From Streptomyces sp. RPA4-2 (GTDB lineage Bacteria > Actinomycetota > Actinomycetes > Streptomycetales > Streptomycetaceae), in contig NZ_CP050975.2 of the NCBI RefSeq assembly GCF_012273515.2, positions 8,680,001-8,744,000 of the forward strand: a stretch of 64,000 nucleotides of DNA, written 5' to 3'. The notes under the pieces were generated by a model. It was not told where the DNA came from. It ran no database searches and saw nothing but the letters and a program-made list of their open reading frames with translations. Position 1 is the stretch's first letter. Every line of letters begins with the position of its first letter. Made by a program: the position numbers and the translations under genes. Below are positions 52,368-60,510 of this stretch, in pieces.

Positions 52368-52635
52368 ATTGGGGTATATGGAGCTTGATCGTCGCGGGGC
52401 GGAGCTGCTGTTCCAGGTATTGACGGTGCGTGAGGAAAAGAATTCTGTGGCGATAGCTTCCAATGAATCCTTCGGAGGGTGGACCAAGACGTTCACTGAT
52501 CCAAGGCTCTGCGCGGCGATCGTGGACCGGTTGACGTTCGGCGGCAACATCATCGAGACCGGCACCGACTCCTACCGTCTGGCCGCCACCCGCGCCCGCG
52601 CCGAACAGCAGGCCGCCGCGGTCGCCGCGGGCTGA
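52360..52635 (+). pseudogene. istB-like fragment, C-terminal part
   Basis: From the right arm of the palindrome: IDELGYMELDRRGAELLFQV, LTVREEKNSVAIASNESFGG, WTKTFTDPRLCAAIVDRLTF and GGNIIETGTDSYRLAATRAR. This is the C-terminal half of a different IstB-type helper ATPase, from the Walker B acid onward. The N-terminal half with Walker A is absent. ATG 52378 is available but the product could not be an ATPase. Confidence 0.78.
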
Positions 52636-52894
52636 AGAAGACGGCGCCGCCCTACGGGGCCGGGCGCGTCGGCGACCTTCTCCAGTCCTCGACTTGCCGG
52701 GCAGAACCGAGCGGTCAGGCGTCGAATCGCTTCAGCTGAGCCTGATCTCCGCATCCTTCGAGAGGTGGTGGGGCTGCCCTCCAACCTGCCCAGTCCGTCG
52801 ACTCCGCTGATCACCTCATCGACCTCCATCTACAGTGCAGAGGCAGCAGCTGGTGGGCACTCGCGTGCATGGTGGAAACGAGGTCGGCATTCCG

Positions 52895-53983
52895 ATGCAG
52901 GTGGCGGTCGAGCATCCCGATATGTCAGAAGACGCGCGCTTGGCCGCCTACAGCACAGTCTCCACCTCCCTCGCCCTGCGAAGTGATCGCCGGCTGGGCG
53001 AGCTCGTGGACGCCGCGGTGCCGCTTGGCTCCGGTATCGGCGGGAGGTCTGCGCTGCTGGAGGTTGACGGGAAGCCGGTCTTCGTGAAGCGGGTGCCGCT
53101 CACGGATATGGAGTTGCTGCCGGAGCATGTACGGTCCACGGCCAACCTGTTCGGGATTCCCACCTTCTGCCAGTACGGCGTCGGTGGGGGGCCTGGTTTC
53201 GGGGCGTGGCGGGAGCTCGCCGTTCACACCATGACGACGAACTGGGTGCTCGGAGGGCAGTACCAAGGGTTCCCGATGATGTACCACTGGCGCGTGCTGC
53301 CGGACACGGCCGTGCTTCCCGAGGAACTCGCGGACGTGGAGCGGGTCGTGGCCTATTGGGGAGGCAGGCCGGAGGTACGCCGTCGTATCGAGGCCCTTGA
53401 GCAGTCCTCTGCGAGTCTCGCGCTGTTCCTGGAGTACATCCCTCAGACGCTCGACGAGTGGCTTGCCGAGCAGGTGCAGGCTGGTGAAGAGTCTGCCGAC
53501 CGGGCTTGTTCCCTGGTGGAGGGCGAGTTGGAGGCTGGCACGTCCTTCATGAACGCTCGCGGGCTTCTGCACTTCGACGCCCATTTTCAGAACATCCTGG
53601 TCGACGGCCGACGCCTTTACTTCGCCGACTACGGCCTCGCCATCTCCTCCCACTTCGATCTGTCCGCGTCCGAGACCAGCTTCTTCGAACTGCACAGGAC
53701 CTACGATCGCTGCTACACGCGCAGCTGGCTGGTGAACAGGCTGATCACAGCTCTATACGGCTACGAGCGGAAAGAACGCGAGGCACTTATCCGCGCATGC
53801 GCGGAAGGGGAGGATCCGCCGGACGGACCGCAAAAGGCCAGGGCGATCCTCTCCCGCCATGCACCGCTCGCCGCAGTGATGACGGACTTCTACAGCAAGA
53901 TCCAGGACGATAACAGGGAGACCCCGTACCCCTTGGAGGCGCTCCGCCGGGCGCTCCATGCGGACAGGTCACGACGCAGCTGA
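52895..53983 (+). CDS. Protein-kinase-like phosphotransferase
   Basis: About 362 residues if ATG 52895 is used; GTG 52835 and ATG 52922 are alternatives and none has a strong site. A glycine-rich and Lys region is present (VPLGSGIGGRSALLEVDGKP, VFVKRVPLTDMEL). FLEYIPQTLDEWLAEQ is the hinge. The catalytic loop is LLHFDAHFQNILVDGRRLYF (HxDxxxxN pattern with Phe, Asp, Asn in place) followed by ADYG as the DFG-like metal site. It is thus a plausible active kinase or small-molecule phosphotransferase. The surrounding IS relics suggest a transferred single gene; substrate unknown. Confidence 0.72.
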   Translation: MQVAVEHPDMSEDARLAAYSTVSTSLALRSDRRLGELVDAAVPLGSGIGGRSALLEVDGKPVFVKRVPLTDMELLPEHVRSTANLFGIPTFCQYGVGGGPGFGAWRELAVHTMTTNWVLGGQYQGFPMMYHWRVLPDTAVLPEELADVERVVAYWGGRPEVRRRIEALEQSSASLALFLEYIPQTLDEWLAEQVQAGEESADRACSLVEGELEAGTSFMNARGLLHFDAHFQNILVDGRRLYFADYGLAISSHFDLSASETSFFELHRTYDRCYTRSWLVNRLITALYGYERKEREALIRACAEGEDPPDGPQKARAILSRHAPLAAVMTDFYSKIQDDNRETPYPLEALRRALHADRSRRS

Positions 53984-54321
53984 GCAGGTCTCAGGGGTCT
54001 TTGCGGCTGGAGATGTAGTCGGTCCAGTTGCCCCTGACCCGGCACGGGCTCAATCCGTCGCAGCGGGCCCGCCAGGTGGAGTCATTTCTCACCTACAAAT
54101 CGGGTCCCCCAGGCACCGGGTGGAGTCAGAACTGACCTACAAATGGTGTCAACCGTCGGTTCTGGCACAGATCTTGGGGAGCGGTCGCGGAGGGTCACCT
54201 CGATGTTCGATTGTGAGGAGACGGGTTCGCGTGAGACCGCGTACGCCTTGTCATCCGACGCTCGTAATTGACGCTCCCTCAGGTGTCTGCCGGCCGCTGC
54301 TGCGGTCGGTTGTGGACCGTG
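53984..54321. other. Intergenic stretch with a direct repeat
   Basis: Two copies of GTGGAGTCA-N6-ACCTACAAAT lie 44 bp apart at 54076-54100 and 54120-54144. The rest shows no gene. The repeats may be ends of an element; the ISL3 fragment starts 180 bp later. Confidence 0.5.
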
Positions 54322-54692
54322 ATGGTGCTGGTCATGCAGACCGATGCACCGTTCTGGGACTCGCTGGTGTTCGACGGGATTGACGATGTGGATATCGAGG
54401 CGGTTACGGCCGCGTTCGGCACGGTCGAAGTGGTGGCGAGAGGCCGCGCGGCCGGGGCCGCGTGTCCGGACTGCGGGCGCTTCTCGGAACGAGTCCACGA
54501 CCGTTACCAGCGCAGGCTGAAGGACCTTCCCCTCGCCGAGCAGGGCTTCGTGATCCGGCTGACGGTCCGGCGCTTCATCTGCGGCTCGGCGGACTGTCTG
54601 CGCCGGACGTTCGCCGAGCCGTTCTCCCGGTTGACCGTCCCCTACGCACGGTTCACCACACGGCTCAACCACACCTTGGAGCGAGTGGGACT
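54322..54692 (+). pseudogene. ISL3-family transposase, N-terminal part
   Basis: From ATG 54322 or 54334: FWDSLVFDGIDDVDIEAVTA, VARGRAAGAACPDCGRFSER and VHDRYQRRLKDLPLAEQGFV, then RRFICGSADCLRRTFAEPF. CPDCG and CGSADC form the ISL3 zinc finger, and RLNHTLERVGLA is where the helix-turn-helix begins. It stops abruptly against an ISAzo13 fragment. The part missing here is the part retained at 18012-18836. Confidence 0.82.
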
Positions 54693-54800
54693 CGCTCGCC
54701 GATCAGCTCCTTCTTCTTGCTGTCCACACTGATCACCGGGTCACCGGCGTCTCTGTGGTCTCGTGCATGTTCATTGAGGTATCGGAACTGGGCGTTGCGG
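54693..54800 (-). pseudogene. ISAzo13-family transposase fragment
   Basis: Minus strand: HLDRNAQFRYLNEHARDHRD, AGDPVISVDSKKKELIGE. The block (Q-F-x-Y-I/L-N...VISVDTKKKELVG) is the first catalytic Asp segment of ISAzo13-type transposases. About 35 codons remain, between the ISL3 fragment and the group II intron relic. Confidence 0.65.
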
Positions 54801-54824
54801 TCGAGGTGCTGCGTGCTGGAGCCA

Positions 54825-55250
54825 GGCGGATGGGTCGGCCGCGCGGTGAGGTGCCTGCCGGGGCAGGTCCTGTTCCGCGCGGCCTCCCGCCGAACCGGAC
54901 ATGACGGTTTCCCGTCATCCGGCTCTCCAGTGACTACGGCGTGCGGTTCAGCCTGCTCGCGCAGGACACCCAGCTCCGTTGCGGCGATCTGCATTTCGCA
55001 TACCTCCCGGGTCTGGTGTGTCCGAGTCACCTGGCCCCCTTCGCCCTGTGGACGGCTTTCCCGTCCTCCCTGGCCGGTCGTTAATCCGGCGACTACTACG
55101 GGGCCTCCGTCGCCCTAGGACTCGCGTCCCGTAGGCGATCCCACGTTCGTCTCTGTCTGTACGTTCTAGCGCGACTTAGGCGTCCCACTCATCTCCTTGA
55201 ATGCCCTCACTGAGGTCTTCTCAACGAAATGCCGAGCGCAGCACCCCGAT
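54825..55250 (-). ncRNA. Group II intron RNA relic with domains V and VI
   Basis: On the minus strand a 34-nt domain V hairpin occupies 54924-54891: it starts GAGCCGGATGACGG, has a GAAA tetraloop and ends TGTCCGGTTC, including the AGC catalytic triad. Directly after it (54884-54837) comes a long hairpin with outer stem GGCCGCGCGG/CCGCGCGGCC, suitable for domain VI. Upstream sequence to about 55250 has the look of intron 5' domains (GACGGAGGCCCCGTAGTAGT). No reverse transcriptase frame fits in this interval, so it is ORF-less or deleted. Confidence 0.65.
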
Positions 55251-55269
55251 TGACGGTTGCTCGGGACAG

Positions 55270-56160
55270 CTACGCAGCGCGCCGCAGTGCGTCCTTGTGT
55301 GCCGCCTCGAGCGCCTGATCTGAGGGGGCGGCGAGGTCCGGCACCACGCCCACGCCCTCCCAGTTGGTCCTAGTGACGGTGCTGATCGTCCGGGCGGTCG
55401 GTACGGTGACTGTGATGTGTTCCGTCACCGGGTGCCGGGCGGTCGGGTGAGCACCACCCCGGGTCGTCTCGCCGACGAGAACGGCCCGCCCGTGCGCCTG
55501 CAGGGTGTACGCCACGTCCTCCCCTCCCGAGAACGTGATGGCACTGGTGAGTACGTACACGGGGCGGTCGAGGTAGCGCGGCGCGGGCAGGTGCGAGGCG
55601 GTCCAGTACTGCCGGGTGGAGCCGGTGGAGCGCTCGTAGATGTCGTTGAGGTGCACCTGGTCGTCAGGGAAGAAATAGCTACACCACATGGCGGCGCCCT
55701 CAGGTGAGCCACCGCGGCACTCACGCAGATCGAGGATGAGCGCACTGGTGTGGGCGACCAGTTCCATGGCCGCACCGATCGCGCGGGCGCCGTCGCCGGC
55801 GTCGGCGATCCGCCGGATGTCGAGATGGCCGATGTTGCCCTCGAGGTGCTCGAAGCGGTGGATGCCCTGGTTCGCAGCCCTCAGCATTGCGAGGAAGGCC
55901 GCTCGGCCTTCGTCCTCGTCCGCCGGATCCGTGGACTGCGGCTCGTCCTGCCAGAGCAGTCTCAGATGCTTGTCTGGGCAGACCTCCTGCAGGTGGGCGG
56001 TCACGGCCTCGCAGAGCGCGAGGCCGTTCAGCGTGTCGTACGCCCCAGCAGCGAGCTGACTCCGGATCGCACCCTCGATCTCCACGACTCGCTGGGGGAA
56101 GACGTATCCGGACGTGATCCGGTCCAGGGCCAGACCGATTATCTCTGCGTTGGTAGGCAT
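55270..56160 (-). CDS. S41-family (tail-specific protease-like) peptidase
   Basis: 296 residues from ATG 56160. The N-terminal helical cap (YVFPQRVVEIEGAIRSQLAA, YDTLNGLALCEAVTAHLQEV) is as in IRBP/S41 proteins. NIGHLDIRRIADAGDGARAI and ALILDLRECRGGSPEGAAMW form the fold core, and VYVLTSAITFSGGEDVAYTL holds the catalytic Ser (TFSGGE). GETTRGGAHPTARHPV and NWEGVGVVPD follow the family order. No signal peptide, so probably cytosolic. The best ribosome-binding site, AAGGAGCTT, precedes an out-of-frame ATG at 56173 and lies in a short hairpin. Confidence 0.88.
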   Translation of the reverse strand: MPTNAEIIGLALDRITSGYVFPQRVVEIEGAIRSQLAAGAYDTLNGLALCEAVTAHLQEVCPDKHLRLLWQDEPQSTDPADEDEGRAAFLAMLRAANQGIHRFEHLEGNIGHLDIRRIADAGDGARAIGAAMELVAHTSALILDLRECRGGSPEGAAMWCSYFFPDDQVHLNDIYERSTGSTRQYWTASHLPAPRYLDRPVYVLTSAITFSGGEDVAYTLQAHGRAVLVGETTRGGAHPTARHPVTEHITVTVPTARTISTVTRTNWEGVGVVPDLAAPSDQALEAAHKDALRRAA

Positions 56161-56489
56161 GGCTGAGGAGCATAAGCTCCTTGCCGCGCCGGGCGCCCCG
56201 AATTACGCCAGCTCCCAGAGCTCACTGACGTTGTCTCAGCGGTGATCACTTCCAGATTCGGTTGAGTGCGAGGGAGGCGCGGGCGATGTCACCGATCCGG
56301 CTGGGGCTGACAGTGAGCCCTTTCCAACCTGATCAGTGAGCCTGCCCCGTACTGCTCGCATCGAGTGGCAGGCCGCCTTCAAAACCGCGGCTGAACAGGG
56401 CTGACCCGCCATCGGGCCAACGCAGCGGCTGCCAGGCAGCGGCTTGCATCGGCTTCCCAAGGGTGGTCGATCTCATCCGATGGGTGCGC
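56161..56489. other. Stretch without a supported gene
   Basis: Contains AACCTGATCAGTGAGCCTG at about 56328-56346, similar to AACCTGACCGGTGAGGCGA at 56756-56774 at the start of the next IS. No gene recognised. Confidence 0.35.
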
Positions 56490-56705
56490 CTATCCCTCAA
56501 GCCAGACCATGAAGCGCGTGCGCTCTTCGCCGCACCTGCCGCTGCCGGAGGTGTGGGAGCTGTTTGGGGTGAAGGTGGAGCCATACGGTTCGGAGGAAAG
56601 CGTGCAAGCTTCCCGTACGGGCTGCAGAGCGTAGTAGCCGAATGCGGCCAGTCCCACGACCAGCAGGGCAATTAGCAAGGGGCGTCGGGCTATCGGGGAG
56701 GGCAT
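56490..56705 (-). CDS. Possible small membrane-anchored protein
   Basis: 71 residues: RRPLLIALLVVGLAAFGYYA is a clear N-terminal membrane helix, followed by LQPVREACTLSSEPYGSTFT and a short polar tail with two cysteines. Ribosome-binding site absent; may be a relic cut by the neighbouring IS. No function known. Confidence 0.4.
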   Translation of the reverse strand: MPSPIARRPLLIALLVVGLAAFGYYALQPVREACTLSSEPYGSTFTPNSSHTSGSGRCGEERTRFMVWLEG

Positions 56706-56749
56706 GCTGGGATTCTATGAGCGTCACATGCACGGGGAGCACTGATGTC

Positions 56750-57640
56750 TTGTCAACCTGACCGGTGAGGCGAGCAGTTGGGCTGACAGACCGGTGAGGC
56801 CCCTGGTAGATGGGTTTTCGACCAAGAAATCCGTCTCCACCAGAGGCTTCATGTGCTTGTCTACCCGTCCGGCGTGGACGTGTCCGGTTCTGCCCTGCGC
56901 TTCCTGTCCGCCAAGCTCCGTCAGCGCCGCAGGGATCTCGGTACCCGCTGGCGGCGCCTGAGCGTCGGCCGGCAGGCCCTGCTCACGCTCGCCCATCTCC
57001 GCAACGGCCACCCGTATGCCCAGCTCGCGGCCGGGTTCGGCATTGGGACCACGACCGCGTACCGGTACATCACCGAGGCCGTCGAGGTCTTGGCCGCTCT
57101 CGCGCCGACCCTTGCAGAGGCGGTCCGGACAGCATCGTCGAAGGCGTTCGTGCTGCTGGACGGGACCCTGCTGCCGATCGACCGGATCGCCGCGGACCGG
57201 CCCTACTACTCGGGGAAGCACAAGAGGCACGGGATGAACGTGCAGGTCCTCGCCGATCCCTTCGGCCGGCTGTTGTGGGCGTCACCAGCCTTGCCCGGCG
57301 CCGTCCACGACGTCCGCGCGGCTCGCGAACACGGCATCGTCGACGCCCTCGCCGGGGCCGGCATCACGTGCTGGGCCGACAAGGGCTACCGGGGTGCCGG
57401 CGGCACGGTCCGTACCCCGTGCTGGGGGCGGTGGGAGGCCCTTTCCACTGGTCAGCAGGCGGTGAACCGGTCTCACGCGAAGATCCGCGCCCTCGTCGAG
57501 CAGGCAGTGGCCACCCTCAAGTCTTGGCGGCTTCTTCGCAAGCTCCGGTGCTCGACCACCCGGATCACCTGCCTCGTCCAGGCCGTCCTCACCCTGCATT
57601 TGGCCAGCTCAGACCGATGATGGAAAAGCCTCAGTGACGT
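56750..57640 (+). mobile_element. IS5-family (ISL2-like) element
   Basis: One transposase gene (56853-57620). Candidate ends: GACCGGTGAGGC at about 56760 and, reading inward from the right, GTCACTGAGGCTTTTCC from 57638. The match is short and imperfect. The right end coincides with the last codons of the convergent transposase, suggesting insertion into the end of that element. Confidence 0.5.
56853..57620 (+). CDS. IS5-family transposase (ISL2-like)
   Basis: 255 residues from GTG 56853. DDE residues: AFVLLDGTLLPIDRIAADRP, LPGAVHDVRAAREHGIVDAL and ITCWADKGYRGAGG, then RALVEQAVATLKSWRLLRKL with the Glu. YAQLAAGFGIGTTTAYRYI is the N-terminal HTH. Uninterrupted and of normal length, so possibly active. 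Confidence 0.9.
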   Translation: MLVYPSGVDVSGSALRFLSAKLRQRRRDLGTRWRRLSVGRQALLTLAHLRNGHPYAQLAAGFGIGTTTAYRYITEAVEVLAALAPTLAEAVRTASSKAFVLLDGTLLPIDRIAADRPYYSGKHKRHGMNVQVLADPFGRLLWASPALPGAVHDVRAAREHGIVDALAGAGITCWADKGYRGAGGTVRTPCWGRWEALSTGQQAVNRSHAKIRALVEQAVATLKSWRLLRKLRCSTTRITCLVQAVLTLHLASSDR

Positions 57641-58403
57641 ACTGCAGAGCGCGCCAGCGTTGCTTGAGTTCGGCGGCTGCGCGTTCGCCGAGGGCTCGTA
57701 TGCCTCTGATCAGGTTATTTGTGGTGCGCGTGTTCGCGTGCAGTGCCTGCTCGGAGCGGGCCTTCGGGCGCCGGGTCGGGACGATGATGCCGATTCCTGC
57801 GCCGATGTAGCCCTTGTCGGCGAGGGTGGGCAGCCCGTCGGCCGCGGCCTTGTACAGCGCGGGCAGGGCGTGGAGTCGGGCGGCCGTGATGTCAGGAGTG
57901 GAGCCGGGTTCGACATCGGAGACCCACAACGGGGTGCCGTCCGGGGCGGAGAGGAACTGCACGTTGCCGCCGAACGCCTTGTGTCTCTGGCTGAACCATA
58001 GATCGTTGCCGTTGTCGCGAGTGCCCGCGAGGCGGTCGGATTCGATCAGCGTGCCGTCGAGGATGACGTGGGTCATGCCCTCGCGTCGGCAGTGCTCCAG
58101 TACCTCGTGCAGCTCCGGGGCTTGTTCGGCCAGGACGTGGATGCCTTCGTGCAGGTAGCGGTAGCCGGTGGCCTGGGAAACGCCAGCGTCGCGGGCCAAG
58201 CAGTGCACGCAGCCATGCTCGCGGAACCAGCGCAGGACCAGCACCGCCTGGCGAAACGGTCCAAGCGCCCGACTACCGCGCCGAGTACCGATCCGCCGCC
58301 GATGTGCGGCCAGTAGTCGAGACAGGTAGTCCACGACATGGCGCGGGACATCGAGCGTGGCAACATACGTGACCAACGTGAAGCCTCTGGTGGTTACGGA
58401 CAT
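57609..58403 (-). CDS. IS5-family transposase (ISL2-like), C-terminus probably replaced
   Basis: 264 residues from ATG 58403. LARDAGVSQATGYRYLHEGI is the HTH; MTHVILDGTLIESDRLAGTR, VEPGSTPDITAARLHALPAL and LPTLADKGYIGAGIGI give the Asp residues, GERAAAELKQRWRALQYVT the Glu region. After QYVT the frame ends EAFPSSV, and this stretch coincides with the terminal repeat of the convergent IS. Relatives normally continue about 20 residues, so the last part seems replaced. It overlaps the other transposase gene by 12 bp, tail to tail. Confidence 0.85.
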   Translation of the reverse strand: MSVTTRGFTLVTYVATLDVPRHVVDYLSRLLAAHRRRIGTRRGSRALGPFRQAVLVLRWFREHGCVHCLARDAGVSQATGYRYLHEGIHVLAEQAPELHEVLEHCRREGMTHVILDGTLIESDRLAGTRDNGNDLWFSQRHKAFGGNVQFLSAPDGTPLWVSDVEPGSTPDITAARLHALPALYKAAADGLPTLADKGYIGAGIGIIVPTRRPKARSEQALHANTRTTNNLIRGIRALGERAAAELKQRWRALQYVTEAFPSSV

Positions 58404-58721
58404 GATCTTGTGGTGAGACCTGTCCTACCAGGGGGCTTTACGCCGTCTGCATCCGGGCCAGCTCCTCTGGCCTGCCCATCCGCAAGACGATTCACGCCGC
58501 TTCGCGCAGACTATCTCGCTGAGAAAACGTCACTGGGCATCGCTCCGCACTCCGGAGGTGCACGGGGGCACGATCGAACCCCGTACAGGGTGCGGCGCCG
58601 GTTTCAGCTGTCCTTCCGGCGGATGAGAACTTGCATCTTCTGGAGATTGGGCTTCAAACAATCCAGTCTTCGCCATATCGCGCGGGCCTCCCAGCACACC
58701 GTCTCCGACAACTGAGCCCGG
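58404..58721. other. Stretch without a supported gene
   Basis: Includes the upstream end of the IS5-type element at 57609-58403. No family-like frame seen. Confidence 0.35.
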
Positions 58722-58919
58722 TCACTGGTTTCCTGACATGCTGTTGTCCCCTTCACCTTTCGGATCCAGGTAAGTCATCAGGCCCAGAAACCTCCTTCCG
58801 AGTTCCTCCCGGCTAAGCCGGGGATACAAACAGAGCGCCTCGTGGCGCACAAGGTGCGCTCGACGACCCATCGGGTCTCCGGCGTCGACTGCGGAGCGGG
58901 CGAGTGCGACGGCCAGCAT
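58722..58919 (-). CDS. Possible small protein (65 residues)
   Basis: MLAVALARSAVDAGDPMGRR, HLVRHEALCLYPRLSREELG and RRFLGLMTYLDPKGEGDNSM: protein-like composition with an amphipathic middle. AGGGG lies very close to ATG 58919. No family recognised; may be the end of a truncated gene. Confidence 0.35.
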   Translation of the reverse strand: MLAVALARSAVDAGDPMGRRAHLVRHEALCLYPRLSREELGRRFLGLMTYLDPKGEGDNSMSGNQ

Positions 58920-59057
58920 GCCCCTGTCGTCTGGATCGACTACCGCCTGGACCCGGAACGCTCACGGTGCGGACTGGAGCCGTTAACTAAGGCGTGCCGG
59001 CCGCTACTCGATGGTGCATTACTATGCGCAGCCGGCAGGACAGTAGGAGGGGATGGC

Positions 59058-59639
59058 ATGAGAATGCGTATGCGTGCGGTTGCGGCCGCAGCTGCCGTGG
59101 TTGCGGGACTGCTTCCGTTGGGTGCGGGCGCGGCGTCCGCAGAGCCATTGGGTGCTCACACGAAGGCGGTCCATCAGATTGGGACCATGAAGGAGTGGGG
59201 TAGCGGCATACACAAGTCCTACCGCCGGGGTAACACCGTCTACCTCACCATGTATTACACGCAGAAGACACCGGACACGATGGTTCCGCTCGGCTACGGC
59301 CTGTCCTTGTGGACCTACTCCGCTCCGGGCGAGAAGCAGCTCAGAGGCATCACGGCGACCTGGTGGAACCCCGTGCGCCACCGCTGGGAGAAGCCCAGCT
59401 ACACACAGCCCAACGGGCTCCTGGGCTTCGACCTCCCCAACAACTCCACCGTGAAGCTCGCCCCTGGCAAGGTCGGGCACGTCTACGTCCGTGTCACCTT
59501 CGGCAAGACTGCATACACGGGCCTGTGGCACTTCGAGCCAATGGTCACCGCCTACTCGATGCTCACCCCCAAGGGCGCCTACGACAACGGTTTCGTGTCG
59601 GATAGCAGGAGCCAGTACACCTCTACGCTGCACCCCTAA
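59058..59639 (+). CDS. Secreted protein of unknown function
   Basis: 193 residues from ATG 59058 with AGGAGGGG upstream (ATG 59053 would stop at once). Signal peptide: AVAAAAAVVAGLLPLGAGAA, cut likely after ASA. The mature domain is beta-rich: GNTVYLTMYYTQKTPDTMVP, YGLSLWTYSAPGEKQLRGIT, WWNPVRHRWEKPSYTQPNGL, GKVGHVYVRVTFGKTAYTGL and WHFEPMVTAYSML. No catalytic motif. It resembles an extracellular immunoglobulin-like binding domain. A hairpin follows. Confidence 0.75.
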   Translation: MRMRMRAVAAAAAVVAGLLPLGAGAASAEPLGAHTKAVHQIGTMKEWGSGIHKSYRRGNTVYLTMYYTQKTPDTMVPLGYGLSLWTYSAPGEKQLRGITATWWNPVRHRWEKPSYTQPNGLLGFDLPNNSTVKLAPGKVGHVYVRVTFGKTAYTGLWHFEPMVTAYSMLTPKGAYDNGFVSDSRSQYTSTLHP

Positions 59640-59653
59640 CCGGGATCGTGCAT

Positions 59654-59684
59654 GACGGCCTGCCGGCTACGCCGGTAGGCCGTC
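59654..59684 (+). terminator. Hairpin after the secreted-protein gene
   Basis: GACGGCCTGCCGGC-TAC-GCCGGTAGGCCGTC, 14-bp stem with one mismatch, 14 bp after the stop codon. Confidence 0.65.
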
Positions 59685-59699
59685 AGGAGAGGCAACTCA

Positions 59700-59842
59700 C
59701 GGTCCGTGCTCTCCTCGACGCTCCGTACGACCGGAACGATCTGGCCCCGTACTTGGACGTCACTCCCCAGCGCGTTTCGGACATCGCGAGCGGCCACCGC
59801 AACTCGGCGGGCCTCACCCGCAAAGCCCGCGCCCAGGCGTGA
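59700..59842 (+). pseudogene. HTH-like fragment
   Basis: The frame gives QLTVRALLDAPYDRNDLAPY, LDVTPQRVSDIASGHRNSAG and a stop, resembling a helix-turn-helix with its turn at VTPQRVSDIASG. No proper start; it follows directly after the hairpin. Probably a relic of a small DNA-binding protein. Confidence 0.35.
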
Positions 59843-60510
59843 CACCTGCGCGTACGCGAGCGCCCGCCGGGCCCGCGAGCGGCAGGCTGGCCAGCTTGGT
59901 CTGCAGCCGTTCGACGTCCAGGCGGGCCCGGTTCAGTGCGCCGTATACGGCGCCGTGTCCGCGCCGGTGCTCGGGAGCCAGCGCCAGGCCGACAAGGGTC
60001 TTCACCGGGCCGTCGGTGCACAACCTGGGCTCCTCCCTGGGCTCAGCACTCGCCGGCGCCCTGCTGGACCGCCACGGCTCCGGGACGGCTTTCACCGCCG
60101 CAACTGCGGCGGCCGGGCTCGGCGTACTCGCGGCAGCGGCGACCGACGCTGCTCGCGCCGCCCGCCACGCCGCTCGCCGGCCCTGGTCGGGACCGGGTCA
60201 GCCGTGCACCACGGTGACCTCGCCAAGACCGAGGTCCCTGAACTGACCGACAAGTGATGCCGCGTCACCGACGGGCACGGTGAACCAGCCGGTCCGCTGG
60301 CCGGCGGCGGGAGGAGATGGGCGGCATACCGCAGAACGCGGCCCACTCGGGTGCGACGCACCCGCTGATCCTGCTCGTCTTCCACCTCGTCTCAGGGCGG
60401 TGCCGTGGATGTTCGGGGGCGGCAGCAGTGACTCGTCGGTGCTGGCGGCCGGTCGCTCTGTCACAGTCTGCTGACATGCTCGTCCGAACAGTGCGGACGA
60501 GAGGGCGGGA
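59843..60510. other. Region with an MFS relic and no intact gene
   Basis: At about 60015-60180 a plus-strand frame reads HNLGSSLGSALAGALLDRHG and TAFTAATAAAGLGVLAAAAT, like the last helices of an MFS transporter. Nothing else is recognised. Confidence 0.4.
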
